From positions 29,626 through 93,625 of the forward strand of contig CANJQN010000015.1 in assembly GCA_947476465.1 (NCBI GenBank): a stretch of 64,000 nt of DNA. The letters are read 5' to 3'. The notes beneath the pieces are model-generated. The model saw only the letters and a program-made list of their open reading frames with translations, searched no databases and had not been told where the DNA came from. Shown here in pieces: positions 28,347 through 37,758 of the stretch (positions are counted from its first letter, which is position 1; the number at the start of each line of letters is the position of its first letter). A program made the position numbers and the translations under genes. Source of the stretch: Comamonadaceae bacterium (lineage in GTDB: Bacteria > Pseudomonadota > Gammaproteobacteria > Burkholderiales > Burkholderiaceae_C).

Positions 28347-29318
28347 TCAGTCTTCCAGCGGCAGGTTCGCCGCCTTGATCGCGTCAGCCCACATCGGCAG
28401 GTTTCCTCGCAGGAACTGCTCGAACTGGGCGCCGCTCTGGAACTTGGGCGTCAGGCCCCGTGAGCGTGCGAACTCGCGGAATTCGTCTGTGTTGACCGCG
28501 TTGGTGAACATGTCGCTGAGTTTCTTGGTCACATCCGCAGGGATGCCCTTGGGTCCGAAGATGCCGAACCACGCGGCGACGTTGAAGTCCTTCAGCCCAC
28601 CTTCCTCAGCAGTCGGGACATTCGCGAACTCGGCCGCCCGCTGACTGGCGACCAGGCCGATCGCCTTGATCTTGCCGCTGTCGATGAAGGGCTTGGCAGA
28701 GATGAAGGCGGTCACCACGAAGTCGAGCTCGCCGGCCGCCATGGCGGCGAGCATCGGCCCGTCACCCTGGTAGGGGATGTTCTGCATCTTCAGGCCGGTG
28801 CGGCTCATGAGCATCTCATTGACCATGCGCGCCGAGGTCTGCACGCCCGGGCTGCCGAAGTTGAGCGGCCGATTCTGCTGCTTGGACTGCTGCACGAACT
28901 CGCCAATGTCCTTGGCCGGGTTCGACGGCTTGACCGCGAACACATAGTTCACCTCAGCCACCTGGGCAATGGCGGTCAGGTTGTCCAGCGTATAGGGCGG
29001 CACCTTTTTCAACTGAGGAAACACCGCAATCGTGTCAGGCGGGCAGATCGTCAACGTGTAGCCGTCGGCCGGCGAACGCACGGTGCCGAGCACCGCGATC
29101 GATCCGCTGGCGCCCGGGCGGTACTCGATCACGATGCTGGTATTGGTCTGCTGTTGGATGATCTGGGCGACCTTGCGGATGATGTTGTCTGATCCGCCGC
29201 CGGGACTCGCACCCACAATCACGCGGATTGGCTTGTTCGGGAAGTCCTGCGCGAAAGACAGAGCACTGGTGCAGGCAAGGACGCTCAGCAGTGCGGCCTT
29301 GAAGAATGTACGCTTCAT
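28347..29318 (-). CDS. Bug-family (TctC-like) solute-binding protein
   Basis: This 323-residue periplasmic receptor has a signal peptide (FFKAALLSVLACTSALSFA) and the family segments FPNKPIRVIVGASPGGGSDNI, VIEYRPGASGSIA and SPADGYTLTICPP. Mid-protein LNFGSPGVQTSAR and the C-terminal PKGIPADVTKKLSDMF are typical. It is intact, unlike the Bug gene near 20 kb. It heads a minus-strand unit with the SDR gene and faces a divergent amidohydrolase gene across 273 bases. No tctAB genes are nearby. Confidence 0.92.
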   Translation of the reverse strand: MKRTFFKAALLSVLACTSALSFAQDFPNKPIRVIVGASPGGGSDNIIRKVAQIIQQQTNTSIVIEYRPGASGSIAVLGTVRSPADGYTLTICPPDTIAVFPQLKKVPPYTLDNLTAIAQVAEVNYVFAVKPSNPAKDIGEFVQQSKQQNRPLNFGSPGVQTSARMVNEMLMSRTGLKMQNIPYQGDGPMLAAMAAGELDFVVTAFISAKPFIDSGKIKAIGLVASQRAAEFANVPTAEEGGLKDFNVAAWFGIFGPKGIPADVTKKLSDMFTNAVNTDEFREFARSRGLTPKFQSGAQFEQFLRGNLPMWADAIKAANLPLED

Positions 29319-29591
29319 TGTTGTCTCCAGACGGATCGGTTGGTGTCTTGGCCACTTTCATCAAGCGGCGGTCAAGCGTATGCGAGGCATCGGCGGACCT
29401 GAAATACTTTCTATGGCTGGTCGCCATCGTGATCCGTTATGACGGGTGCCGGTATCGGGTTTGGGCATCGCGAACAGATCAAAAAGCTATTTCCAGCCAT
29501 GGGCATGCCGCGGTTAGCATGCGGGGCCGCTCGCTGGGCGCACGCGTCGTGCTGTCACCTTGCCGGGCATGGCTCACGAAAGACACAAGCG

Positions 29592-31283
29592 ATGCATGAT
29601 CTGGTGATACGCGGGGGTGAGGTCGTCGACGGCACGGGCGCGCCTCGGCGGCAGGCCGATGTGGCCATCGATCGCGGCAAGATCACGGCGGTCGAGGCAA
29701 ACCTGGGTCCGGGCCATCGCGAAGTGAACGCGAAAGGGCTGCTGGTCACACCGGGCTTCGTGGATATTCACACGCACTACGACGGCCAGGCAACCTGGGA
29801 TGCGTTCATGACGCCCTCGTCCTGGCATGGGGTCACCACGGCGGTGTTCGGCAATTGCGGCGTGGGCTTTGCGCCGGTGCGCAGCGAAAGCATCCCCTAC
29901 CTCATCAACCTTATGCAGGGCGTGGAGGACATCCCGGAGATCGTCCTGAGCGAGGGGGTTGATTTTCAGTGGGAGACGTTCCCTCAATACCTTGACAGCC
30001 TGGCGAGCAAGCCCCGCGTGATGGACGTGGGCGCGCAAGTGCCGCATACGGCCCTGCGGTTCTATGTCATGGGCGAGCGCGGGGCGGATCACGCGGAGAA
30101 GCCCACCGCACAGGAGATTGAACGCATGGGCGTCTTGCTGGAAGAAGCCCTGCACGCCGGTGCGTTGGGGTTCACCACTTCACGCACCGCCAAGCATCGT
30201 GCCGGCGATGGCAGGCACACCCCCAGCCTGTCCGCCACGAACGCGGAGTTGTTCGGCCTGGGCCAGGCCATGCGGCGTGCAGGCAGGGGGGTGATCCAGG
30301 TCAACTCCGACTTCGCCGGTGTCGAATTCGAACTCATGGAACAGATGGCGAACACGGCCGGCCGGCCCCTGTCCTGCCTGTTGTTGCAGGTCGACGATGC
30401 ACCGCGCCGCTGGCGCGACACGCTGGACAACATTCACGCGGCGCGCCGGCGCGGCGTGGCGGCCAACGCGCAGGTGGGTTGTCGGCCCATCGGTGTGCTG
30501 TTGGGGCTGGAGACCACCATGAACCCCTTTGCCGACCATCCGGCCTGGAAGCAGATGGATCACCTGACACCCGCTCAGCGTTACGAGCGTCTGCGCAGCG
30601 ACGCCGTTCTCTGCGATGACCTGGTGAACAACCCGCATTCGGATCCCATCAAGGACCGCATCACTTCCAAATTGCCGCGCGCGCACACCATGGACACGCT
30701 CGATTACGAGCCGGATGCGTCCACCAGCGTCGCCGCGATCGCGCAGGCCACGGGTCGCCCCGTGCGGCGGGTCGCGCTGGAGGCGATGATGGCCAAGGGC
30801 GGCAAGGCGATGCTGCTGCTGCCGCATGAAAACTATTTCGACGGTAACATGGACGCGGTGCGCGAGATGCTGGCCGACTCGGCCTGCGTGATCGGACTGG
30901 CCGACGCCGGGGCCCACCTGGGCGTGATCGCCGATGCCAGCGCCCCGACGCTTTTGCTGACGCACTGGGGCCGGGACCGCAAGCGCGGCCCCAGGTTGCC
31001 GTTGGAATTTTTGGTGCACAAGCAGACCCAGGCAACGGCCGCTTCGTACGGCATGCATGACCGCGGTGTGCTGCGCGCCGGCATGAAGGCCGACATCAAT
31101 GTGATCGACTATGACCGCCTGGCGCTGCGTGACCCGCAGGTCGTCTATGACCTGCCCGCCGGCGGCCGGCGCATCGTGCAAAGGGCCAACGGTTATCGGC
31201 ATGTGTTCGTCTCGGGCATTGAGACGCTCGCCGACGACGAGTTGACCGGTGAACTTCCAGGCCGGCTGGTACGTGGCCAGTAG
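29592..31283 (+). CDS. Amidohydrolase of the N-acyl-D-amino-acid deacylase family
   Basis: This 563-residue protein has an N-terminal strand MHDLVIRGGEVVDGTGAP, the metal-binding HTH in GFVDIHTHYDGQ, the NCGVGFAPVR segment bearing the Cys ligand of D-aminoacylases, and the Asp-bearing IGLADAGAHLG. The two central His ligands of characterised D-aminoacylases are not evident: the regions read GVIQVNSDF and LLLQVDDAP. The substrate may therefore not be an N-acyl-D-amino acid. It is divergent from the Bug-SDR unit. The ATG at 29592 gives the canonical N-terminus. Confidence 0.82.
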   Translation: MHDLVIRGGEVVDGTGAPRRQADVAIDRGKITAVEANLGPGHREVNAKGLLVTPGFVDIHTHYDGQATWDAFMTPSSWHGVTTAVFGNCGVGFAPVRSESIPYLINLMQGVEDIPEIVLSEGVDFQWETFPQYLDSLASKPRVMDVGAQVPHTALRFYVMGERGADHAEKPTAQEIERMGVLLEEALHAGALGFTTSRTAKHRAGDGRHTPSLSATNAELFGLGQAMRRAGRGVIQVNSDFAGVEFELMEQMANTAGRPLSCLLLQVDDAPRRWRDTLDNIHAARRRGVAANAQVGCRPIGVLLGLETTMNPFADHPAWKQMDHLTPAQRYERLRSDAVLCDDLVNNPHSDPIKDRITSKLPRAHTMDTLDYEPDASTSVAAIAQATGRPVRRVALEAMMAKGGKAMLLLPHENYFDGNMDAVREMLADSACVIGLADAGAHLGVIADASAPTLLLTHWGRDRKRGPRLPLEFLVHKQTQATAASYGMHDRGVLRAGMKADINVIDYDRLALRDPQVVYDLPAGGRRIVQRANGYRHVFVSGIETLADDELTGELPGRLVRGQ

Positions 31284-31322
31284 TTCAGGGGCGAAGGCCG
31301 TGCTGCCTGACGGGGCGCGCCC

Positions 31323-32384
31323 TCAATACGTCAGCCGGTAGGCCTCGCGCGCGGTGCCGGCGCACAGACGGCGCTTTTCATCTTCACTGAACCCGCTGGC
31401 AAGGCGCTTGAGCGCATTCCAGCTCACGCGCGACGAGCAGCTGGGCTTTTCAACCGGAAAGTTCGATTCGAACATGCAGCGGTTTACGCCGAATGCCGCC
31501 ACCGTCGCGTCGAAATGGCGCTGCCACGGGCGGGCCAGATCTTCGGACGAGGGGGGCACCGGCAGGTCTGTGAAGTGCAGGCCGCTGGTCTTGGTCGTCA
31601 GGCCGCCGAACTTCATGTAGACGTTGGGCAGGGCGCCCAGCAGGCGGATGTTCTTGTGCCAAAGGGCGAACACCTCTTCGTCGCGCCCCAGGAAGGGCCC
31701 GATCTTGATCGGCCCGCCAAAGTGGTTGAGGATGAAGGTGGTCTGCGAAAACTTGCTCGCCAGGGCGTACAGATCGCTCAGCTGGGTGTGAAACAGGTAG
31801 GTTTCGAACGAGAGCTTCAGGGGCGCCAGCTGCGCAATACCGCGCTGGAAGGTCTCGTCGAGCAGCATCTTCTCGGGCGGCTGGTAGAACGTGATGCTAC
31901 GCACGAATGACGTGTCCGCGTCCCAGGCGCCGACGTTTCGAATGCCCCTGAAACGCCCACCGGCCGCCGCGATGTGCGCTTCGAGCACGGGTTGGACCTT
32001 GTCCCCCAGAAACATGTCGGCGAAGCCCACGATACCGGCGGCCACGCGGGTGGTCCCGTACTTGCCACTGGCGAACATGGCGGAGACGCCGGTCGCGAAC
32101 TCGGTCTCGCCCACCGGTTTGAGCTCGCGCGGACCGTGGTTGCGGTACATCGAGCCACACTCCATGAAGACCGAGGCCTGCACCTGGTGGCCGCTGCTTT
32201 CGAGGTCGCGGCGAAGCTCGTCTTGCAGGTAGCGGTTGCCCGGCCGGTCCCAGATGTGAAAGTGCGCGTCCACCACGGGGATGTGGGGGTCGATCGGTTC
32301 TTCCTGCCGCAAGGCAAGCCATGCCTCGTCAATGGCCCCGTGTGCGTTGTGGACCTCCATCACGTCTGCCTGGATCGACCTCAT
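31323..32384 (-). CDS. Amidohydrolase family 2 protein (TIM-barrel hydrolase/decarboxylase)
   Basis: This metal-dependent hydrolase or lactonase of about 353 residues has HxH in PVVDAHFHIWD, a central His in FILNHFGGP and the C-terminal CMFESNFPVEK. Members hydrolyse lactones or decarboxylate aromatic acids, and the substrate is open. An upstream ATG at 32423 would add 13 residues and ATG 32360 would remove eight; 32384 is preferred because AAAGAG lies before it. It is convergent with the deacylase-like gene, with 39 bases between. Confidence 0.82.
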   Translation of the reverse strand: MRSIQADVMEVHNAHGAIDEAWLALRQEEPIDPHIPVVDAHFHIWDRPGNRYLQDELRRDLESSGHQVQASVFMECGSMYRNHGPRELKPVGETEFATGVSAMFASGKYGTTRVAAGIVGFADMFLGDKVQPVLEAHIAAAGGRFRGIRNVGAWDADTSFVRSITFYQPPEKMLLDETFQRGIAQLAPLKLSFETYLFHTQLSDLYALASKFSQTTFILNHFGGPIKIGPFLGRDEEVFALWHKNIRLLGALPNVYMKFGGLTTKTSGLHFTDLPVPPSSEDLARPWQRHFDATVAAFGVNRCMFESNFPVEKPSCSSRVSWNALKRLASGFSEDEKRRLCAGTAREAYRLTY

Positions 32385-32559
32385 GCGATTGACTCTTTCA
32401 TTGGTTGGATGTGGCGGCCTCAAGGGAGGGAACGTCCGGCCCGATGCTAACGAGCGCTTGCAGGCTTGGCGAAATAGTTTGTTGTTCTATTGGCCATCGT
32501 CAAACGGCATGGCGTGAATCAGGGGCTGTGGACTTTGCGCCAGGCGCAGCGTGTGACGG

Positions 32560-33201
32560 TCAGCCGCCGTCGCCCGCAATGTGCATGCGCGCCAGGATGT
32601 CGCCCACCAGCTCCAGTCGCACCAGCGGGTTGTCCAGCGCCATCAGGCGCTGCTTGAGCTCGCCTGGCAATGGCAGCAACTCGCACCAGCGGTTGGCGAC
32701 CCAGCCGCAGTCATCGACGTGCCAGGGCTGCGGCACCGGCAACGCTTCGCCCGGCGCGGCCCGGCTGCGCAGGGTCTCCAGCACACGGGCCAGTGCCTGC
32801 GAGGTGGAGGCCAGGTCGTGCGGCACCGGCACGGCGGCGTCGTCGGCGATGCGTTCGACGTCGGCCACCCACAGGCCATGCTTGAGCCGTTCGCTGGAGG
32901 TGATGTGAAAGCGCTGCGCGCCGACCGCTTGGATCGTCATCAGGCCCGGCTGTGGCTGCGAGAAGTCCGTGATGGTGGCCAGGGTGCCGATGGCGGCGAA
33001 GGCTTCGGGCTGCGCGCCCGGTTGGCGCACCTCGTTGCCTTGCGTGAGCGAGACCACACCGAAGGGGGCGCCGCCCTTGTGGCAGCGGCCGATCATGTCG
33101 AGGTAGCGCACCTCGAAGATGCGAAGCGGCAGCACGCCGCCCGGAAACAGCACGGTGCCGAGCGGAAACAGCGGGAGCGAGTGCAGGGTGAGAGCAGGCA
33201 T
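32560..33201 (-). CDS. LON N-terminal domain-like protein
   Basis: This 213-residue protein consists of a LON substrate-binding domain without the ATPase or protease parts. Typical segments are LPLFPLGTVLFPGGVLPLRIFEVRYLDMI, FGVVSL, then IGTLATITDF and a C-terminal helical bundle (LPLPGELKQRLMALDNPLVRLELV). Its role is unknown. The ATG at 33201 gives the conserved MPALTLHSLPLFPLG start. It is divergent from yggT. Confidence 0.88.
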   Translation of the reverse strand: MPALTLHSLPLFPLGTVLFPGGVLPLRIFEVRYLDMIGRCHKGGAPFGVVSLTQGNEVRQPGAQPEAFAAIGTLATITDFSQPQPGLMTIQAVGAQRFHITSSERLKHGLWVADVERIADDAAVPVPHDLASTSQALARVLETLRSRAAPGEALPVPQPWHVDDCGWVANRWCELLPLPGELKQRLMALDNPLVRLELVGDILARMHIAGDGG

Positions 33202-33311
33202 GGTGTCGATTCTCGCGCCTGCGATCATCCCACGGCGGGCAAGGCCATGGTGGCGGCCATCGTGGCGCAAGGCCCCCGGTATCATCGCCCCAGCTTCACT
33301 GCCGGTGTGCC

Positions 33312-33857
33312 ATGCTGTACCAGATCCTCTCCCTTGTGCTCGACGCCGCCGCCGGCCTGGTCGGTGGCGCCTGTCTGCTGCGCCTGTACATGCAGCGCCT
33401 GCGGGTGCCCTTTGGAAACCCGGTGGGGCGATTTGTCTTTGCCTTGAGCGACTGGCTGGTGGTGCCACTGCGCCGGTTGCTGCCCGCAGTGCGCAGATGG
33501 GACACCGCGAGTCTGGTGGGGGCCTATCTGATCGTGCTGCTGCAGATCACGCTGCTTTGGCTGGCGTCGGGGACCGTCGGGCCGGGTGGGTTGCTGCCGC
33601 TGGCCGCGCTGTTCGGCCTGCTTCGCCTGGTGCTGACCGTGGCCACGGTGCTGGTGATCGTGGGCGCGATCATGTCCTGGGTGCGGGCCGATTCGTCGCT
33701 GGTGAACGTGATCGAGCACCTGTGCGCGCCGCTGCTGCGGCCCTTGCGACGGGTGATTCCGCTGGTGGGCGGGATCGACCTTTCCCCGCTGGCCCTATTG
33801 CTGCTGCTGCAGGTCGCGGGGATCGTACTGGGCGGGGTGCAGGCTTCCGTGATTTGA
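33312..33857 (+). CDS. YggT family integral membrane protein
   Basis: This 181-residue inner-membrane protein has two YggT repeats, each with two hydrophobic helices followed by an amphipathic segment: LRRLLPAVRRWDTASL after the first pair and LRPLRRVIPLVGGIDLSPLALLLLLQ after the second. The family is linked to osmotic or ion homeostasis and division, without a firm function. It is convergent with accD across a repeat-rich 121-base gap. Confidence 0.9.
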   Translation: MLYQILSLVLDAAAGLVGGACLLRLYMQRLRVPFGNPVGRFVFALSDWLVVPLRRLLPAVRRWDTASLVGAYLIVLLQITLLWLASGTVGPGGLLPLAALFGLLRLVLTVATVLVIVGAIMSWVRADSSLVNVIEHLCAPLLRPLRRVIPLVGGIDLSPLALLLLLQVAGIVLGGVQASVI

Positions 33858-33858
33858 C

Positions 33859-33940
33859 CCCCCCCGAGACGGCCTTCGGCCGTCTCCCCCCCAGGGGGCG
33901 CCGCCAGCGGCCCGGCAAAGCCGGTTCCGCGGCGGCCCGC
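33859..33940 (+). repeat. GC-rich palindromic repeat, copy 1 (yggT-accD gap)
   Basis: A 9-bp hairpin (GAGACGGCC at 33866-33874 with GGCCGTCTC at 33878-33886) is followed by a 46-base core at 33893-33938. The core recurs in inverted orientation at 37669-37714 with only three differences, all transitions. Lying between convergent genes, it may also terminate transcription from both sides. Confidence 0.8.
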
Positions 33941-33978
33941 ATAGGGGACACCTATCGCGAACGGGTTCGTCGATTCTC

Positions 33979-34851
33979 TTAGCTGACCGCGTCGGCGGGC
34001 TGGCGTTGCAGCATGGCCAGTGCGCTGGCCACCGTCTTGCGCAGCTCGCGCCGGTCGCAGATGAAGTCGATCGCACCCTTTTGCAGCAGGAACTCGGCCC
34101 GCTGGAAGCCTTCGGGCAGCGTCACGCGCACGGTGGATTCGATCACGCGGGGGCCGGCAAAGCCGATCAGGGCCTTGGGCTCGGCGATGACGATGTCGCC
34201 TACAAAAGCGAAGCCGGCGCTGACGCCGCCCATGGTGGGGTCGGTCAGCACGCTGATGTAGGGCAGGCCCTTTTGCGCCAGGCGGGTCAGGGCGGCATTG
34301 GTCTTGGCCATTTGCATCAGCGACAGCAAGCCTTCTTGCATGCGCGCGCCGCCGGTAGCGGTAAAGCACAGGAAAGGCACTTTCTGCTCGACCGCCGATT
34401 CGACGCCGCGCACGAAGCGCTCGCCGACCACGCTGCCCATGCTGCCGCCCATGAAATCGAACTCGAAGGCCGCGGCCACCAGGGGAATGCTATGCACGGC
34501 GCCGCCCATGACCACCAGGGCGTCGGTCTCGCCGGTGTTCTCCAGGGCTTCTTTCAGTCGCTCGGGGTACTTGCGGCTGTCCTTGAACTTGAGCGCGTCG
34601 ACCGGCAGCACTTCCTGGCCGAGCTCGTAGCGGCCCTCGGCGTCGAGGAAGCGGTCCAGGCGCACGCGCGCGCCGATGCGGTGGTGGTGGCTGCAGGTGG
34701 GGCAGACGTTCTGGTTTTGCTCCAGGTCGGTCTTGTACAGCACCGTCTCGCAGCTGGGACACTTGACCCACAGGCCTTCGGGAACGCTGCGGCGATCGCC
34801 GCGCTCGGAGGGCTGGATCTTGGGCGGAAGGAGTTTTTCGAGCCAGGACAT
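33979..34851 (-). CDS. accD: Acetyl-CoA carboxylase carboxyltransferase subunit beta
   Basis: This 290-residue subunit forms, with AccA, the carboxyltransferase that makes malonyl-CoA. A four-Cys zinc finger at the N-terminus (CPSCETVLY, then NVCPTCSHH) precedes the crotonase-fold carboxyltransferase domain ([18 protein letters not shown] segment, [22 protein letters not shown]). It lies 26 bases downstream of trpA on the same strand, a common neighbour in proteobacteria. The start ATG at 34851 gives [12 protein letters not shown]. Confidence 0.97.
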   Translation of the reverse strand: MSWLEKLLPPKIQPSERGDRRSVPEGLWVKCPSCETVLYKTDLEQNQNVCPTCSHHHRIGARVRLDRFLDAEGRYELGQEVLPVDALKFKDSRKYPERLKEALENTGETDALVVMGGAVHSIPLVAAAFEFDFMGGSMGSVVGERFVRGVESAVEQKVPFLCFTATGGARMQEGLLSLMQMAKTNAALTRLAQKGLPYISVLTDPTMGGVSAGFAFVGDIVIAEPKALIGFAGPRVIESTVRVTLPEGFQRAEFLLQKGAIDFICDRRELRKTVASALAMLQRQPADAVS

Positions 34852-34877
34852 GAGGTGGGACCCTTTCGGAGCCGATT

Positions 34878-35699
34878 CTAGGAGAGTGCCGACGCGTCGA
34901 GCGCGCGGCGGATTTCGCCGATGAATTCGGCTGCTGCGGCGACCACGCCTTCGCGTGGCGGGCCATCGATGATCTGGATCAGGCGGGTGCCGATGACCAC
35001 CGCGTCGGCGACGCGGCCGATGGCGCGGGCGGTTTCCGCGTCCCGAATGCCAAAGCCCACGCCGACCGGGATGCTGACCCGGGCGCGGATGCGCGGCAGC
35101 ATCCGCTCGACCGCGCCGGTGTCGAGGTGGCCGGCGCCGGTCACGCCCTTGAGCGAGACGTAATAGACATAGCCGCTGGCGACCCGCGCCACCTGGCTGA
35201 TGCGCTCGTCGGTGCTGGTGGGCGCCAGCAGGAAGATGAGGTCCATGCCAACGGCCCGTAGCTGCGCTGCAAAGGCCTCGCACTCCTCGGGCGGGTAGTC
35301 CACCACCAGCAGGCCGTCGACGCCCGCCGCAGCGGCGTCGCGGATGAAGGCGCCCGGCACGTGCTTGAGGTCGTAGCGCTCGACCGGGTTGGCATAGCCC
35401 ATGAGCACCATCGGCGTGCTGGTGTCGCGCTCGCGAAAGACGCGCACCATGTCCAGCACCTGGGCCATGCCCACACCCATCGCCAGCGCTCGCTCGCCCG
35501 CCTTCTGGATGACGGGGCCGTCGGCCATGGGGTCGGAAAAGGGCACGCCCAGTTCGATGACGTCGGCGCCCGCGGCGACCATGCCGTGCAGCAGGTCGGG
35601 GGTGATGTCGGCGAAGGGGAAGCCGGCTGTCACATACGGAATGAGCGCCTTGCGGCCCTCGGACTTCAGCTTCTCGAAGGTCTTGCTGATGCGGCTCAT
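34878..35699 (-). CDS. trpA: Tryptophan synthase subunit alpha
   Basis: This 273-residue TIM-barrel subunit cleaves indole-3-glycerol phosphate to indole. The catalytic Glu lies in [16 protein letters not shown] and the Asp in [11 protein letters not shown]; the phosphate loop region is [12 protein letters not shown], with [12 protein letters not shown] before it. It overlaps trpB by four bases (ATGA at 35696-35699), consistent with equimolar synthesis of the complex. Confidence 0.98.
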   Translation of the reverse strand: MSRISKTFEKLKSEGRKALIPYVTAGFPFADITPDLLHGMVAAGADVIELGVPFSDPMADGPVIQKAGERALAMGVGMAQVLDMVRVFRERDTSTPMVLMGYANPVERYDLKHVPGAFIRDAAAAGVDGLLVVDYPPEECEAFAAQLRAVGMDLIFLLAPTSTDERISQVARVASGYVYYVSLKGVTGAGHLDTGAVERMLPRIRARVSIPVGVGFGIRDAETARAIGRVADAVVIGTRLIQIIDGPPREGVVAAAAEFIGEIRRALDASALS

Positions 35700-36961
35700 C
35701 GCTTGAACTCCACCGGCCGCACATCGCCCTTGACGCTCTGGCCCTGGCAACTGGGGCGGCAGTAAAAGTCGGCGCCGGAGAGGTCGGCCACGGTGCCAAT
35801 GTCCTTGTCGCCACGGCCTGAGAGGTTGACCAGGATGCTCTGGTCGCTGGGCATGGTCTTGGCCAGTTTCATGGCGTAGGCGATGGCGTGGCTGGACTCC
35901 AGCGCGGGGATGATGCCCTCGGTGCGGCACAGGTAGTGGAAGGCGGCCAGCGCGTCGGCGTCGGTGATGCCCACGTACTCGGCGCGGCCGGTGTCCTTGA
36001 GCCAGGCGTGCTCGGGGCCGACGCCCGGGTAATCGAGGCCGGCGCTGATGCTGTGCGTCTCGGTGATCTGGCCGTTGTCGTCCTGCAGGATGTAGGTGCG
36101 GTTGCCGTGCAGCACGCCAGGGCTGCCGCGCTGCAGCGAGGCCGAATGCTTGCCGCTGTCCATGCCTTCGCCGGCGGCCTCGACGCCGATCAGGCGTGTG
36201 CCTGAGTAGGGGATGTAGGGGTGGAAGATGCCCATGGCGTTGCTGCCGCCGCCCACGCAGGCCATCACGACGTCGGGCTGGCGGCCGGTCATTTCGGGCA
36301 TTTGTGTAAGGCACTCCTTGCCGATCACGCTCTGGAAGTCGCGCACCATCATCGGGTAGGGGTGCGGACCGGCCACGGTGCCGATGATGTAGAAGGTGTT
36401 CTCGACGTTGGTGACCCAGTCGCGCATGGCTTCGTTGAGCGCGTCCTTCAGGGTGCGGCTGCCCGATTCGACCGGCACGACCGTCGCCCCCAGCAGCTTC
36501 ATGCGGTAGACGTTGGGGCTCTGGCGCTTGACATCCTCGGAGCCCATGTACACCACGCATTCCAGGCCGTAGCGGGCGCAGATGGTGGCGGCGGCCACGC
36601 CGTGCTGGCCGGCGCCGGTTTCCGCGATCACACGCGGCTTGCCCATGCGCTTGGCCAGCATGGCCTGGCCGATCACGTTGTTGATCTTGTGCGCGCCGGT
36701 GTGGTTGAGGTCTTCGCGCTTGAGGTAGATCTGCGCGCCGCCCATCTCGCGGCTCATGCGGGCGGCGTGATAGACCGGCGAGGGGCGGCCGACGAAGTGC
36801 TTGAGCTCGTAGGCGAACTCGGCAAGGAACTCGGGGTCGTTCTGGTAGCGGGCGTAGGCCTGCCGCAGTTCGTTGATGGCATGGGTCAGCGTCTCGCTGA
36901 CGAAACTGCCGCCGTAGATGCCGAAATGGCCCGCGGCATCGGGCTGGTCATAAGAGGTCAT
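35696..36961 (-). CDS. trpB: Tryptophan synthase subunit beta
   Basis: This 421-residue PLP enzyme joins indole with serine to give tryptophan. The PLP lysine is in [11 protein letters not shown], the Glu/Gly segment is [10 protein letters not shown], and the phosphate-binding loop is [10 protein letters not shown]. The C-terminal [10 protein letters not shown] segment is conserved. It overlaps trpF by four bases and trpA by four, so trpFBA reads as one coupled unit. Confidence 0.98.
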   Translation of the reverse strand: MTSYDQPDAAGHFGIYGGSFVSETLTHAINELRQAYARYQNDPEFLAEFAYELKHFVGRPSPVYHAARMSREMGGAQIYLKREDLNHTGAHKINNVIGQAMLAKRMGKPRVIAETGAGQHGVAAATICARYGLECVVYMGSEDVKRQSPNVYRMKLLGATVVPVESGSRTLKDALNEAMRDWVTNVENTFYIIGTVAGPHPYPMMVRDFQSVIGKECLTQMPEMTGRQPDVVMACVGGGSNAMGIFHPYIPYSGTRLIGVEAAGEGMDSGKHSASLQRGSPGVLHGNRTYILQDDNGQITETHSISAGLDYPGVGPEHAWLKDTGRAEYVGITDADALAAFHYLCRTEGIIPALESSHAIAYAMKLAKTMPSDQSILVNLSGRGDKDIGTVADLSGADFYCRPSCQGQSVKGDVRPVEFKR

Positions 36962-37635
36962 GGGAAGGGGTTAGCGAGGCGCTCGTCGGCCGCACGCACG
37001 GCCGCGACGAACTGATGGATCTTGCCGGTGTCCTTGATGCCCTTGGCAGCCTCGACACCGGAGCTCACGTCAACGGCCAGCGTCTTGCAACGCGGCCGAA
37101 GCAAGGCGATGCCATCGCCCACATTTGCAGGTGTCAACCCACCAGACAAGACGAGGTGAGCGTCGACGTTTGTTGGAATGCGTGACCAATCGAATGCCTT
37201 GCCGGCGCCGCCATAACCGTCGACATGTGCGTCGAGCAGGATGGCCTGGGCCTGGGAGAAGTCGGAAGCGAAGTTTACCAAGTCGAAACCGGCCGCTTCC
37301 GACAAGGGGATGCGGGCGGCGCGCAGGTAGGGGTGGCCCCGCGCTGCGGCGGCGCAGTCGGCGGGGCTTTCGTCGCCGTGGAACTGCAGCAGGGCATTGG
37401 GAATGGCCTGGCAGGCGGCCTGCACCGTGGCGGCATCGGCATTGACGAACAGCAGTACCGGGGTGATGAAGGGCGGCAGCCGGCGGGCCAGCTCGGCGGC
37501 GCGGGCGATGCTCACGTGGCGCGGGCTTTTGTCGTACAGCACAAAGCCGACCGCATCGGCGCCGGCCTCAGCAGCCGCGTCGACGTCTTGTTCGCGGGTC
37601 AGCCCGCAGATCTTGATTCGTGTGCGCGCAAGCAC
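36958..37635 (-). CDS. trpF: Phosphoribosylanthranilate isomerase
   Basis: This 225-residue TIM-barrel isomerase opens the ribose of phosphoribosylanthranilate by an Amadori rearrangement. The catalytic Cys is in [39 protein letters not shown] with the catalytic Asp, [12 protein letters not shown] and [16 protein letters not shown] follow. The start is a GTG at 37635, supported by AGGAA about nine bases before it; no ATG lies closer to the conserved N-terminus. Confidence 0.96.
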   Translation of the reverse strand: MLARTRIKICGLTREQDVDAAAEAGADAVGFVLYDKSPRHVSIARAAELARRLPPFITPVLLFVNADAATVQAACQAIPNALLQFHGDESPADCAAAARGHPYLRAARIPLSEAAGFDLVNFASDFSQAQAILLDAHVDGYGGAGKAFDWSRIPTNVDAHLVLSGGLTPANVGDGIALLRPRCKTLAVDVSSGVEAAKGIKDTGKIHQFVAAVRAADERLANPFP

Positions 37636-37668
37636 CAGACAGTTCCTGTTCTCGCAATGTCTCTTTCA

Positions 37669-37757
37669 GGGCCACCGCGGAACCGGCTTCGCCGGGCCGC
37701 TGGTGGCGCCCCCTTGAGGGGGAGGCGGCTACACGAAGTGAGCCGCTTCGGGGGGTG
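37669..37757 (-). repeat. GC-rich palindromic repeat, copy 2 (trpF-truA gap)
   Basis: The 46-base core at 37669-37714 is the reverse complement of the core at 33893-33938 with three differences. It is followed by a C/G-rich palindrome and a hairpin (GCGGCT with AGCCGC at about 37724-37745). It fills almost the whole gap between truA and trpF, so it may partly uncouple trp transcription from fimV-truA. Confidence 0.8.
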
Positions 37758-37758
37758 G

